NCBI RefSeq assembly: GCF_028023875.1
Contig: NZ_JAQIPB010000013.1
Coordinates: 1 to 64,000, forward strand
Length of the DNA: 64,000 bases
Direction of reading: 5' to 3'
Source: Xenophilus arseniciresistens
GTDB lineage: Bacteria > Pseudomonadota > Gammaproteobacteria > Burkholderiales > Burkholderiaceae_C
The notes under the pieces were generated by a model that worked only from the letters and a program-made list of their open reading frames with translations, was not told the origin of the DNA and made no database searches. Shown here in pieces: positions 27,429 to 35,982 of the stretch (its first letter is position 1; each line of letters starts with the position of its first letter). The position numbers and the translations under genes are program-made.

Positions 27429-29098
27429 AAACACAAGCCGTCGCCCTGGAGCCCCACGCGGTCAACGCCCAAAGCTACGCGCTGCAGGAGCTGACCTTTC
27501 CCCAGGTTCTGGCTCGCTGGGCCCAGCGTTCGCCCCACAAGGTCTTTCTCACCGAAACCGCCAGCGGCCGCAGCTTCACTTATGGCGAGCTGAACGCCTG
27601 GACGGACCGCGTGGCGCACGCTCTCGCGGGCTTCGGCGTTTCGCGCGGTTCGCACGTCGGGCTGCTGATGGGAAATTCCGCCGAGCATCTAGCCGCCTTT
27701 CTGGCGATCAGCAAGATCGGCGCCGTGTCCGTGCCGGTGAACACCGCGGCGCGCGGCGAGCTGCTGCGCTACTACCTGGCGCAGTCGGACTGCGAAACGG
27801 TGATCGTCGATGCCGCGCTGGCCGCGCGGCTGCAGGAGGTGCTGGGCGAGCTGCCACTCTTGCGGCGCGTGCTGGTGCTTCGGACCGGGGAAGAGGGCGA
27901 GAGCGGCATCGAGCCGGGCGCCGGGATGGCGGTCGCCGACTTCCATGCGCTGGTCGACGCAGCCCCCGCTGCAGCCTTCGTGCCCCCGGTGCAGCCGCGC
28001 TTCTGCGACCTGGTGCTGATCGCCTACACCTCGGGCACCACGGGGCCTTCCAAGGGCAGCATGCTGTCGCAGGCGGCGGCGCTCACCTACGGCACCAGCG
28101 CCGCCGAGGCGCAGGGCTACAGGGCGTCGGACATCTTCTATGTCTGCCTGCCGCTCTTTCACAACAACGCCTTGCTCGCCGCCACCGGTGCGGCGCTGGT
28201 GTGCGGCGCGTCGGTGGTGATGTCGCGCCGCTTCTCGGTCTCGCGCTTCTGGGGCGAGATCCGCGAATCGCAGGCCACCATCACCAACTTCCTGGGCGCG
28301 ATGTCCAGCTTCTTGTGGAGCCAGCCGCCTTCGCCCGCCGACACCGACCATTGCCTGCGCCTGGTGAGCATGGCGCCCACACCGAAGTACGCGGCTGAGT
28401 TCGAGCAGCGCTTTGGCCTGCGCGCCATGAACAACTACGGCCTGTCGGACTACGGCATGGTGACCTCGTTCACGCAATGGGACCCGCGCGACAAGCTCGG
28501 CTCCATCGGCCGGCCGCGGCGCGGCGTGCAGATCGCCATCGTCGATGACGACGACCTGGAACTGGCGCCGGGCGAAGTGGGCGAGATGGTGCTGCGCTTC
28601 GACGATCCCTGGCGCGGCACCATGGGCTACTACAAGATGCCCGAAGCCACGCTGAACTCGCGGCGCAACCTGTGGTTCCACACCGGCGACCGCGGCATGC
28701 AGGACGCCGACGGCTATCTCTACTTCGTGGACCGCAAGAAGGACTGCATCCGCCGCCGTGGCGAGAACATCTCTGCCTTCGAGGTGGAGCAGATCATCTG
28801 CACCCACCCGGATGTGGCCGATGCCGCCGTGTTCCCGGTGGCGACGCCCGCCAACGACGAAGAGGTCGCCGCAGTGATCGTCGCCAAGCCCGGGGCCTCG
28901 CTCGACGAGTTGCAGCTGGTCGAACACTGCCAGCGCAACATGGCCTACTTCATGGTGCCGCGCTATGTGCAGTTCCGCGCGTCGCTGCCCACCACCATGA
29001 GCCAGAAGGTGGAGAAGTTCAAGCTGCGCCAAGAGCTCGAGGCCGGGCTTTCGCAGGCCTGGGACCGGGAGGCGGCGGGGGTGGTGCTGGCGCGTTAG
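27425..29098 (+). CDS. Acyl-CoA synthetase (CaiC-like, AMP-forming)
   Basis: A 557-residue ANL ligase. The P-loop IAYTSGTTGPSKGSML is near 200-215. MNNYGLSDYGMVTSF lies in the adenine-binding region. The hinge YFVDRKKDCIRRRGENISAFE near 435-455 is typical of the crotonobetaine/carnitine-CoA ligase branch. The C-terminal lysine region reads MSQKVEKFKLRQ, with Gln-Lys where Gly-Lys is common. It likely activates the acid bound by the upstream Bug protein. Its last 80 bases are overlapped tail to tail by the GntR gene on the other strand. Confidence 0.88.
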   Translation: MKTQAVALEPHAVNAQSYALQELTFPQVLARWAQRSPHKVFLTETASGRSFTYGELNAWTDRVAHALAGFGVSRGSHVGLLMGNSAEHLAAFLAISKIGAVSVPVNTAARGELLRYYLAQSDCETVIVDAALAARLQEVLGELPLLRRVLVLRTGEEGESGIEPGAGMAVADFHALVDAAPAAAFVPPVQPRFCDLVLIAYTSGTTGPSKGSMLSQAAALTYGTSAAEAQGYRASDIFYVCLPLFHNNALLAATGAALVCGASVVMSRRFSVSRFWGEIRESQATITNFLGAMSSFLWSQPPSPADTDHCLRLVSMAPTPKYAAEFEQRFGLRAMNNYGLSDYGMVTSFTQWDPRDKLGSIGRPRRGVQIAIVDDDDLELAPGEVGEMVLRFDDPWRGTMGYYKMPEATLNSRRNLWFHTGDRGMQDADGYLYFVDRKKDCIRRRGENISAFEVEQIICTHPDVADAAVFPVATPANDEEVAAVIVAKPGASLDELQLVEHCQRNMAYFMVPRYVQFRASLPTTMSQKVEKFKLRQELEAGLSQAWDREAAGVVLAR

Positions 29099-29867
29099 CC
29101 GCACGCGCTGCCGGCGGCGCGTCGGCCTTGACCATGTACGACCGGTGCAACTTGGTCAACGCCGAACCCATCTCGGCCACCGCCTTCTCGGTGTCACGCG
29201 CACGCAGGTGCTTGAGCAGCCGCTTGCGCGAGGGGTGCGTGTAGGTCTGTTCGTCGGTCGGGCCGATCGCCTTCACGAACTGGCGGGTGATCTCCATGAT
29301 CCCTTCGGTGGTCGCGATCAACACCGGGTTGTGCGTGGTCCGTGCCAGCATCACGTGGAAAGCCTGGTGGTGCCTGGTGCGCTCCTCGAAATCGCCCTGC
29401 TGACGGGCGCGCTCGGCCGCGGCCACATTGGCTTCCAGCGCCTCGATCTCCTCGTCCGTGATGCGCTCGCATGCCACGCGGATCACCGCCGCGCTCACCG
29501 CGATCCGTGCCTCGGTCAGGTGCTGCGGCGTGATGGCCCCGAGGAAGTACAGATCCCGCATGCCCGCCACCACCGCGTTGGAGCTGCCCGGCAGCACGAA
29601 GGCGCCGCCGGTCGCACCCAGGCGCAGCTCGATCAGGCCGCTGAGCTCCAGCGCCCGCAGCGCCTCGCGCATGGTGTTGCGGCTCACGCCGAAGCGCTTG
29701 GCAAGCTCACGCTCGGGCGGCAGCTTGTCACCGGTGCGCAGCTTGCCTTCGGAGATCAGCCGCCGCAGCTGAGTGGCCACTTCCTGGAAGATGCGCTGCG
29801 GGTTGATGGGCGCGACCTCGAAGGACGAGGCGGCGGGCACGGGCTTGCGCGTGGCGGTGGAAGGCAT
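29019..29867 (-). CDS. GntR/FadR-subfamily regulator (FCD domain)
   Basis: A 282-residue regulator if started at MPSTATRKPVPAASS (29867); ATG 29903 is an alternative but would overlap the putative operator. The winged helix has LRTGDKLPPERELAKRFGVS and recognition segment SRNTMREALRALE. The FCD domain follows (TEARIAVSAAVIRVACERIT, HHQAFHVMLARTTHNPVLI). The Pro/Ala-rich basic tail of about 35 residues is encoded antisense to the end of the CoA ligase, so it may be an extension acquired by loss of a stop. It is closest in the window to the regulator at 39710. Confidence 0.82.
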   Translation of the reverse strand: MPSTATRKPVPAASSFEVAPINPQRIFQEVATQLRRLISEGKLRTGDKLPPERELAKRFGVSRNTMREALRALELSGLIELRLGATGGAFVLPGSSNAVVAGMRDLYFLGAITPQHLTEARIAVSAAVIRVACERITDEEIEALEANVAAAERARQQGDFEERTRHHQAFHVMLARTTHNPVLIATTEGIMEITRQFVKAIGPTDEQTYTHPSRKRLLKHLRARDTEKAVAEMGSALTKLHRSYMVKADAPPAARAANAPAPPPPPPGPRPAKARPRALGAA

Positions 29868-29890
29868 GCAATGAAACTCGATCGGCCGAA

Positions 29891-29902
29891 TGGTTGGATC
29901 CA
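29891..29902. promoter_or_regulatory. Imperfect FadR-type site TGGTTGGATCCA
   Basis: This site contains the perfect 8-base palindrome TGGATCCA and, on the minus strand, a full ACCATTC half-site. It is one base longer than TGGTnnnACCA, so the fit is partial. Its position just upstream of the chosen start of the GntR gene suggests autoregulation. Confidence 0.35.
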
Positions 29903-29945
29903 TGATAGGGGGCGCTCCATGCGCGACGCCGCCTGCCACGGGCCT

Positions 29946-30689
29946 TCATGCCATGAATACGCCGCCGTTGACGTCGAGGCACACGCCCGTGATGTAGGAA
30001 GCCTGCTCGCTCGCCAGGAACACCGCGGCCGCGGCAACCTCGTCGGTGCTGCCCAGCCGGCCCACCGGGATGGCCTTGACCGCCGCCGCGATGACCTCGG
30101 GGCTCGACAGCGAGGACAGTGCGGTCTCGATGCGCCCCGGCGCAATGCAGTTGACCGTGATGCCATCGGCCGCATGGCTGCCGGCCAGGTGGCGCGTGAG
30201 GCCGATCAGCCCCGCCTTGGAGGCGGCATAGTCCACGCCTGCGGGCGCGACGAAGGTGCGGCCCGCGCGCGACGCGATGTTGATGATGCGGCCGAAGCGA
30301 CGTTGCCGCATGCCGGGCAGCAGCTCGCGTGAGAGCAGGAAGGGTGCGGTGAGGTTGATGCGCAGCACGCGCTCCCAGTCCTCGGTCTGCACTTCCACCG
30401 GGGGCACGGGCTGGCCGTCGCGCTTGCGGGACACGCCCGCACAGTTGACGAGCACGTCGCAGCCGCCGAAGAGCTCGGTCATGCTTTTCGCCGTGCCCAG
30501 CACCTGAGCCTCATCGCCCATGTCGGCGACATGCCCCTGCACTGACGCGCCAAGGCGGACGGCGGCCGCGTGCACGGAATCGCTGATATCGGCCAGCAGC
30601 ACACGGTGGCCCAGTGCGGCGAGGCTGCTGCCAATGGCCAGGCCGATGCCGGCGGCGCCACCGGTGACGAGAACGGAACGTGGGGTCAT
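29946..30689 (-). CDS. Short-chain dehydrogenase/reductase (FabG-like)
   Basis: A 247-residue SDR. VLVTGGAAGIGLAIGSSLAA is the TGxxxGIG cofactor motif. VLVNCAGVSRKRDG is the NAG-type motif, IINIASRAGR carries the catalytic Ser, and VDYAASKAGLIGL is YxxxK. It should oxidise or reduce a hydroxy/keto group on a ring or acyl-CoA with NAD(P). The C-terminus YITGVCLDVNGGVFMA is standard. A promoter with TTGAAT and CACAAT surrounds the operator-like site at 30712, leaving only about three leader bases before the ATG. Confidence 0.9.
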   Translation of the reverse strand: MTPRSVLVTGGAAGIGLAIGSSLAALGHRVLLADISDSVHAAAVRLGASVQGHVADMGDEAQVLGTAKSMTELFGGCDVLVNCAGVSRKRDGQPVPPVEVQTEDWERVLRINLTAPFLLSRELLPGMRQRRFGRIINIASRAGRTFVAPAGVDYAASKAGLIGLTRHLAGSHAADGITVNCIAPGRIETALSSLSSPEVIAAAVKAIPVGRLGSTDEVAAAAVFLASEQASYITGVCLDVNGGVFMA

Positions 30690-30698
30690 AAGCTGGCG

Positions 30699-30727
30699 AT
30701 TGTGCTAGGATTGGTCCATCCATTCAA
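30699..30727 (-). promoter_or_regulatory. Promoter with imperfect operator TGGTCCATCCA in the spacer
   Basis: On the minus strand TTGAAT (30727-30722), a 17-base spacer and CACAAT (30704-30699) precede the SDR gene. The spacer contains the imperfect operator (30712-30722). On the plus strand an extended -10, TGCTAGGAT (30703-30711), abuts the same site and could drive the operon at 30752/30807. The TTGAAT-17-(-10) layout is the same as at 26375 and 42507. Confidence 0.5.
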
Positions 30728-30751
30728 TTATCTGACTTTTGGAGTCCAGCA

Positions 30752-30823
30752 ATGAAATGGCAGGCGTTCATCCCGGGAGCGGGGCCCATCCAGACAGAGG
30801 CCCGCCATGGCCAACGGCACTGA
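30752..30823 (+). CDS. Possible 23-residue leader peptide overlapping the next start
   Basis: ATG 30752 has a strong GGAG at a good distance and opens a 23-codon frame (MKWQAFIPGAGPIQTEARHG, then QRH, TGA 30821-30823). The frame differs from that of the thiolase-fold gene and ends 14 bases past its ATG at 30807, which has only a weak ribosome site. Translation of this short frame could open or re-initiate at the downstream start. No homology is claimed. It could also be a chance frame. Confidence 0.35.
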   Translation: MKWQAFIPGAGPIQTEARHGQRH

Positions 30824-31997
30824 ACGCACGCTGCGCGGGCGGGTGGCCATCGTCGGCATCGGAGAGACGGCCTACTACCGGCACGGCCAGTCGCCCGATG
30901 CCGAGTTCAAGCTGGCGCTGAAGTCGATCCTGGCCGCCTGCGAGGACGCTGCGATCAGCCCGCGCGACATCGATGGCTTCGCCTCCTTCAGCAATGACCG
31001 CAACGATCCCTCGCGGCTGGCTGCGGCGCTCGGTCTCAAGCAGTTGCGCTCCACCACCATGCAATGGGGTGGCGGCGGCGGCGGCAACTGCGCGGCCATC
31101 GCCAACGGTGCAGCCGCCGTCGCGGCGGGCCTGTCGGACTGCGTGGTGGCCTTCAGAGCGCTGGCGCAGGGGCAGTTCGGCCGCTTCGGCCAGGCACCCA
31201 CGGCGCCCACGATCTCTGGCGACATGGCCTGGCAGGCGCCCTATGGCGTGCTGTCGCCGGGCCAGAAGTTCGCGATGAAGGCGCGCCGCTTCATGCATGA
31301 GCATGGCGTGAAGCAGGAGGCGCTGCGTGCCATCGCCATGGCCTCCTATGCGCATGCACAGCGCAACCCGCGCGCCGTGATGCACGGCAAGCCACTGACC
31401 GAATCCCAGTACGACGACTCGCGCTGGATCGTCGAGCCCTTCCACCTGTTCGACTGCTGCATGGAGAACGACGGTGCGGCGGCCGTGATCATGGTTCCGG
31501 CCGAGCGGGCCAAGGACTTCCCGAACCGACCCGTGTATGTGCTCGGCGCGGCCACCGGCTCGGACGAGCGCGTGGCCGCAGTGCCGCACAACACGCCCAA
31601 CTACGCCAGCTCCAGCTTCGCCACGGTTGCGCCCAACCTGTATCGCATGGCCGGCGTCAGCCCGAAGGACGTGGGCGTGGTGCAGAGCTATGAGAACTTC
31701 ACCGGCGGCGTGCTGATGGCGCTGGTCGAGCACGGGCTCTTCAAGCCCGAGGAAGCCAACGACTTCCTGAAGCTCGAGAACCTGCTGGCGCCGGGCGGCC
31801 GGCTGCCGCTGAACACCAGCGGCGGCAACCTGGCGGAGTGCTACATGCATGGTTTCGAACTGGTGCTGGAGGCGGTGCGCCAGGTGCGCGGCACTTCCAC
31901 TGCGCAGGCGCCACGCAACGACGTGGCGCTGGTCATCGGCGGGCCGATGGTCACGCCCGTGAGCAACCTGATGCTGGGCTCGGAGGCCGTGCTGTGA
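30807..31997 (+). CDS. Thiolase-fold lipid-transfer-like protein lacking the nucleophilic Cys
   Basis: A 396-residue SCP-x/Ltp-like protein starting MANGTERTLRGRVAIVGIGE. The nucleophile region is GGGGGGN (about 88-94), so the residue equivalent to the thiolase Cys is Gly; a Cys follows at 95. The late LPLNTSGGNLAECYMHGFEL block is conserved. The DUF35 partner starts inside its stop codon (GTGA). As with the other two pairs here, retro-aldol or C-C cleavage of an acyl-CoA is more likely than classical thiolysis. It heads an operon that continues into an MFS carrier gene. Confidence 0.82.
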   Translation: MANGTERTLRGRVAIVGIGETAYYRHGQSPDAEFKLALKSILAACEDAAISPRDIDGFASFSNDRNDPSRLAAALGLKQLRSTTMQWGGGGGGNCAAIANGAAAVAAGLSDCVVAFRALAQGQFGRFGQAPTAPTISGDMAWQAPYGVLSPGQKFAMKARRFMHEHGVKQEALRAIAMASYAHAQRNPRAVMHGKPLTESQYDDSRWIVEPFHLFDCCMENDGAAAVIMVPAERAKDFPNRPVYVLGAATGSDERVAAVPHNTPNYASSSFATVAPNLYRMAGVSPKDVGVVQSYENFTGGVLMALVEHGLFKPEEANDFLKLENLLAPGGRLPLNTSGGNLAECYMHGFELVLEAVRQVRGTSTAQAPRNDVALVIGGPMVTPVSNLMLGSEAVL

Positions 31998-32446
31998 ACA
32001 CGCAAACCTATCTGCCGCCGGGGCTGCCGATCCCCGTGCCCGAAGCCGACGGCCTGTCGGCCCCGTACTGGGCCGGGCTGCGCGAGGAACGCCTGAAGGT
32101 GCAGCGCTGCAGCGGTTGCGGCACCTGGCAGTTCGGCCCGGAATGGATCTGCCATCGGTGCCACCGCTTCGACCCCGAATGGGTGGAGGTGGCGCCGCGC
32201 GGGCGCATCTACAGCTGGGAGCGGGTGTGGCATCCGGTGCACCCGTGCCTCAAGGGGCATGGGCCGTACCTGGTCGTGCTGGTGGAACTGCCAGAGGTGG
32301 GCGGCGTGCGCATGCTGGGCAATCTGCTGGGCGATCCGCAGCAGGAGGTGGTGATCGGCGCGCCCGTGGAAGGCGTGTTCGAACACCACCCGCAGGCCCA
32401 GCCCGCATTCACGCTGCTGCAGTGGCGCCGCACGACAGCAGCCTGA
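31994..32446 (+). CDS. DUF35 OB-fold protein with zinc ribbon
   Basis: A 150-residue partner of the thiolase-fold protein. The start is GTG in a GTGA overlap. The helix APYWAGLREERLKVQRCSGC leads into a zinc ribbon with CSGCG and CHRCH, followed by the OB fold (GRIYSWERVWHPVHP, YLVVLVELPEVGGVRMLGN). This is the ChsH2-like architecture that binds the CoA ester and completes the active site of Ltp-type aldolases. All four zinc cysteines are present, unlike in the copy at 20761. Confidence 0.85.
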   Translation: MNTQTYLPPGLPIPVPEADGLSAPYWAGLREERLKVQRCSGCGTWQFGPEWICHRCHRFDPEWVEVAPRGRIYSWERVWHPVHPCLKGHGPYLVVLVELPEVGGVRMLGNLLGDPQQEVVIGAPVEGVFEHHPQAQPAFTLLQWRRTTAA

Positions 32447-33588
32447 GGCCGCAAGACAGCCTGCCGCTGGGGCTGATCGTCACGCTGGGCATCGCGCACG
32501 CCGCCTTTGCGGGCGTGCGTTTCGCCATCACCCTGCATGCGGCTGCGCTGCAGGCCACGCCGTTGGCCATCGGCACCTTGCTGGGGCTGGTGATGGTCGT
32601 GCCGATGCTGGCGGCCGTGCGCATCGGGCGCTGGTCGGATCGCCTGGGCTTTCGGCCCTTTGCCATCGGCGGCTTCGCGCTGCTGCTGGCCAGTTGCCTG
32701 GTGGTGGCCGTGTGGCCGCACATGCCATCGCTCTATGTGGCCAGCGTGCTCAGCGGCACGGGCTACATGTCGGCCCACGTGGCCGTGAACCTGGCCATAG
32801 GCCGCGCCAGCGCGGCGCATCGGCGCACCGACGCCTTCTCGGCCATGGCAATCGCCTTCTCGCTCTCGGGTTTCGCCGGGCCCATGCTGGCGGGTGCCAC
32901 CATCGACGTCCTCGGCCATCGCTGGGCCTACCTGGCGCTGAGCGCCTTTCCGCTGGTCAGCCTGCTTCTGCTGTGCAGGGTGGCTCCGCGGCGGGTGGGC
33001 GCCCACGCGCCGCCCTCGGCGCAGGCGCCTGCGCGCATCGCAGACCTGTTCGCGCACCCGCCGCTGCGCGCGGTGTTCGTGGTCAGCGGCCTGCTGTCGA
33101 TGGGCTGGGATCTGTTCACTTTCCTGGCACCTTTGCAGGGCGTACGCGCGGGCCTGAGCGCGACCCTGACCGGCCTGGTGATGGGCGCCTTCAGCAGCGG
33201 CACCTTCGCCATCCGCCTGCTGCTGCCGCGCATCTCGCGCGGGGTTGGCGAATGGGCGACCATGGGCGGTGCGCTGCTGGTCACCTCGCTGGGCTACCTG
33301 GCCTTCCCGCTGCTGAGCGACTTTGGCCCGCTGGTGCTGGCGGCCTTCCTGCTGGGCATGAGCCTGGGCTGCGGGCAACCGGTGTCGATGGCACTGGTGC
33401 ACAGCCACTCGCCCGGCGACCGTGCCGGCGAGGCGGTGGGCCTGCGCTCCACCATCACCAGCGCCAGCCAGACCTTCCTGCCCATGCTCTTCGGCGCGCT
33501 GGGCACGGCCGTGGGCATGGCCGCGGTGTTCTGGGCGGTCTCGGCGCTGTTGGCCGCCGGGGGGGCCTTCGCTATCCGGCGGCGCTGA
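32422..33588 (+). CDS. MFS transporter
   Basis: A 388-residue carrier with about twelve hydrophobic segments. The loop 2-3 motif reads RIGRWSDRLGFRPFAIGG and a central hydrophilic loop lies near VAPRRVGAHAPPSAQAPARI. GTG 32422 is the best in-frame start, giving a 25-base overlap with the DUF35 gene; no strong ribosome site is visible, so coupling is assumed. It probably exports or imports a pathway compound. It meets the next MFS gene tail to tail with a 17-base overlap. Confidence 0.78.
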   Translation: MAPHDSSLRPQDSLPLGLIVTLGIAHAAFAGVRFAITLHAAALQATPLAIGTLLGLVMVVPMLAAVRIGRWSDRLGFRPFAIGGFALLLASCLVVAVWPHMPSLYVASVLSGTGYMSAHVAVNLAIGRASAAHRRTDAFSAMAIAFSLSGFAGPMLAGATIDVLGHRWAYLALSAFPLVSLLLLCRVAPRRVGAHAPPSAQAPARIADLFAHPPLRAVFVVSGLLSMGWDLFTFLAPLQGVRAGLSATLTGLVMGAFSSGTFAIRLLLPRISRGVGEWATMGGALLVTSLGYLAFPLLSDFGPLVLAAFLLGMSLGCGQPVSMALVHSHSPGDRAGEAVGLRSTITSASQTFLPMLFGALGTAVGMAAVFWAVSALLAAGGAFAIRRR

Positions 33589-34744
33589 GGGCGCGACGCC
33601 GCCGAAGGCTTGCCGCAAACCCCAGCCCGGTGGCGGCAAGCGCCGCGGCAGGCAGCAGCAGCAAGGTGGCATAGGCCTGGCGGTCGATCGTGCCGCCAAA
33701 GGCCATCGCCCCCAGGGCCTGGCCACCGAAAAGACTGAAAGAGAAGAGCGACATGGCACTGCCGCGCGCCAGCGGAGCCATCTGCGTGGCCAGCGTCTGC
33801 AGCGTGCTGTGGAAGAGATAGGTGCCAAAGCCCAGCAGCAGCGCCAGCGCCGCGGCGGTCCAGGCCAGCGGAAGCAGCCACAGCCCACCCAGTGCGGCCG
33901 CCATCAGCAGGCCTGCGAGCGCCACCATGCGCACTTCGCCCAAGGCGCCGACGATGCGGCGCGCCCACGCCACATAGGCAAGCCCGCCCACCGCATACAG
34001 CGCGCAGATGCCGGCAGCCACCGGCAGGCTCAATCCCTGGCGCACATGCAGGTAGCTGGGCAGGTAGCTGAGCGCGCCGAGCAGGAACAGGCCCTCGATG
34101 AAGACGGCGCTCAGGACCACGCGGGCCCAGGGTTGAGCCAGCACGGCGCCCAATCCGCCGCCGCCGGCAGCAGGGGTCTGCGTTCCGGCCTGCGAAGCGT
34201 TGCGCCACAGCAGTGCGCCGACCATGCCGTAGGCCAGGCCAAGCACCGCGAAGGCGCCGCGCCAGCCCCAGGCGCTGTCGGCCAGGAAGCCGCCCAGCAA
34301 CTGCCCAAAGACCATGCCGGAGAGCGTGCCCATCAGCAGCCGTGCCAGCGTGGCCTGCCGCGCCTCGTAGGCCACGGCATCGCCGATCCACGCCATGGCC
34401 AGCGGCACGATGCCGGCTGCGGCCACGCCCCATGCCGCACGCCAGACCAGCAGCGTGTCGAAGGAGTCGGCGAGTGCCGCCGACATGGCGCACAGGCCGC
34501 AGGCCGCCACTGCGCAGACCAGCAGCCGCTGCTTGCCGAAGCGGTCGGCGAGCGGGCCTGACAGCAGCTGGGCCAGGCCGTAGGCGACGGAGAAGGCGAC
34601 GATGAGCCGCGCGGTCTCGCCCGTGCTGCGCTGGAACTCGGTGGCCAGGCGCGGCAGCAGCGGATCGCACACGCGCAGCGCCGCCGTGCTGCAGAAGGCC
34701 GCCGCTGCCAGCAGGTGCACCGGCGCGCCGGCCGCAGCGCTCAT
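33572..34744 (-). CDS. MFS transporter
   Basis: A 390-residue carrier with about twelve hydrophobic segments. It starts MSAAAGAPVHLLAAAAFCST, has GPLADRFGKQRLLVCAVAAC as the conserved loop 2-3, and ends FAASLRRRRALSAAG. The pattern is that of the YnfM/AraJ-like drug or metabolite exporters. Its ATG overlaps the stop of the racemase-like gene (TGATG), so it belongs to that operon. Two carriers from different operons ending face to face suggest independent recruitment for the same pathway. Confidence 0.82.
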   Translation of the reverse strand: MSAAAGAPVHLLAAAAFCSTAALRVCDPLLPRLATEFQRSTGETARLIVAFSVAYGLAQLLSGPLADRFGKQRLLVCAVAACGLCAMSAALADSFDTLLVWRAAWGVAAAGIVPLAMAWIGDAVAYEARQATLARLLMGTLSGMVFGQLLGGFLADSAWGWRGAFAVLGLAYGMVGALLWRNASQAGTQTPAAGGGGLGAVLAQPWARVVLSAVFIEGLFLLGALSYLPSYLHVRQGLSLPVAAGICALYAVGGLAYVAWARRIVGALGEVRMVALAGLLMAAALGGLWLLPLAWTAAALALLLGFGTYLFHSTLQTLATQMAPLARGSAMSLFSFSLFGGQALGAMAFGGTIDRQAYATLLLLPAAALAATGLGFAASLRRRRALSAAG

Positions 34745-35874
34745 CACTGCCAGCGCTCGATCACCTCGATGACGGGCGTGGCCTGCTTTGGCGCCGCGGC
34801 CTGGATGCGCGATGGCGTGCGGGAGAAGCGCGGCGCGGGCGCCGGCTGCAGAACCCCATCCACTTCGATGAAGGTCGCGCGCGAACAGTTGTGCGGATGC
34901 GCAGGTGCCTGGGACAGCGGCAGCACGGGCGCAAAGCAGACATCGGTGCCCTCCAGCCTGGCCGTCCACTCGTCGCGCGTGCGGCGCTTGAAGATCTGCG
35001 TGAACGCCTCGTGCAGCAGTGGCCACTGCGCGCGGTCGTTCTGCGCGCCGTGCAGTTCTGCCGCAACGCCCACGCGTTCGCAGAATTCGGCGAAGAACTG
35101 GGGCTCGATTGCACCCAGCGTGACGTACTCGCCGTCCAGGGTTTCATAGACGCGGTAGTAGGGCGCGCCGCCGTCGAGATGATTGCTGCCGCGTCGCTCG
35201 CTGAAGACGCCGCGCATCTGCTGGCTCACGAAATTGGTCATCAGCGAGGCCGCGCCATCGCTCATGGCGGCATCCACCACCTGGCCGCGGCCGGACAGGC
35301 CCGCCTCCCGCAGCGCGGCCAGCACGCCCACGATCAGATACAGGCTGCCGCCGCCGTAGTCGCCGATCAGGTTGAGCGGCGGTACCGGCGGGCCGTCCTT
35401 GGGGCCGATGGCATGCAGTGCGCCGCTGATGGCGATGTAGTTGAGATCGTGTCCCGCCGCCTGCGCGAGCGGGCCCTCCTGCCCCCAGCCCGTCATGCGG
35501 CCATAGACCAGGCGCGGGTTGCGCGCCAGCACGGCGTCGGGGCCGAAACCCAGGCGCTCCATCACGCCGGGCCGGTAGCCTTCGATCAGCACGTCGGCCT
35601 TTTCCAGAAGCTCGAACACCTCTTCGCGCGCGGCGGCGTCCTTCAGATCGGCCAGCACCACGCTGCGGCCACGGCCCGTCAGGTTGTGCGGCTCGCCCAG
35701 CTTCTTGCCGGGGCGGTCGATGGTGACCACATCCGCACCCATGTCGGACAGCAGCATGCAGGCAAAGGGGCCGGGGCCGATGCCGGCGAACTCGACGACG
35801 CGCAGGCCCTGCAACGGGCCGCTGGCCTGGGCGGCGCGCGAAGAAAAGGCGTTGGAAGTGGACCGATTGTTCAT
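34744..35874 (-). CDS. CaiB/BaiF protein, alpha-methylacyl-CoA racemase-like
   Basis: A 376-residue AMACR-branch protein: LQGLRVVEFAGIGPGPFACM, GHDLNYIAISGALHAIGPKD with the His, GDYGGGSLYL with the Asp and YRVYETLDGEYVTLGAIEP with the Glu. It is strongly similar in these blocks to the protein encoded at 14540. It likely epimerises a 2-methylacyl-CoA so that dehydrogenases of one stereospecificity can proceed. It is divergent from the GntR gene at 35983, with operator TGGTCAGTCCA between them. It is followed by a coupled MFS gene. Confidence 0.83.
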   Translation of the reverse strand: MNNRSTSNAFSSRAAQASGPLQGLRVVEFAGIGPGPFACMLLSDMGADVVTIDRPGKKLGEPHNLTGRGRSVVLADLKDAAAREEVFELLEKADVLIEGYRPGVMERLGFGPDAVLARNPRLVYGRMTGWGQEGPLAQAAGHDLNYIAISGALHAIGPKDGPPVPPLNLIGDYGGGSLYLIVGVLAALREAGLSGRGQVVDAAMSDGAASLMTNFVSQQMRGVFSERRGSNHLDGGAPYYRVYETLDGEYVTLGAIEPQFFAEFCERVGVAAELHGAQNDRAQWPLLHEAFTQIFKRRTRDEWTARLEGTDVCFAPVLPLSQAPAHPHNCSRATFIEVDGVLQPAPAPRFSRTPSRIQAAAPKQATPVIEVIERWQ

Positions 35875-35888
35875 TCTTCAAAGTTTAA

Positions 35889-35899
35889 TGGTCAGTCCA
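35889..35899. promoter_or_regulatory. Imperfect FadR-type operator TGGTCAGTCCA
   Basis: TGGT-CAG-TCCA differs at one fixed position from TGGTnnnACCA. On the minus strand TGCAAT immediately precedes GGACTGACCA and could be the -10 box of the racemase-like gene, with one shared base as at the other sites. It also lies upstream of the GntR gene at 35983. Confidence 0.5.
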
Positions 35900-35982
35900 T
35901 TGCAAGTCCATGCGATTTTGAAGTCAGACCGTTGGGGCCCATGGGCTATCCTCGCTGCAAACAGTTCTGCCGCTCCATCTTC

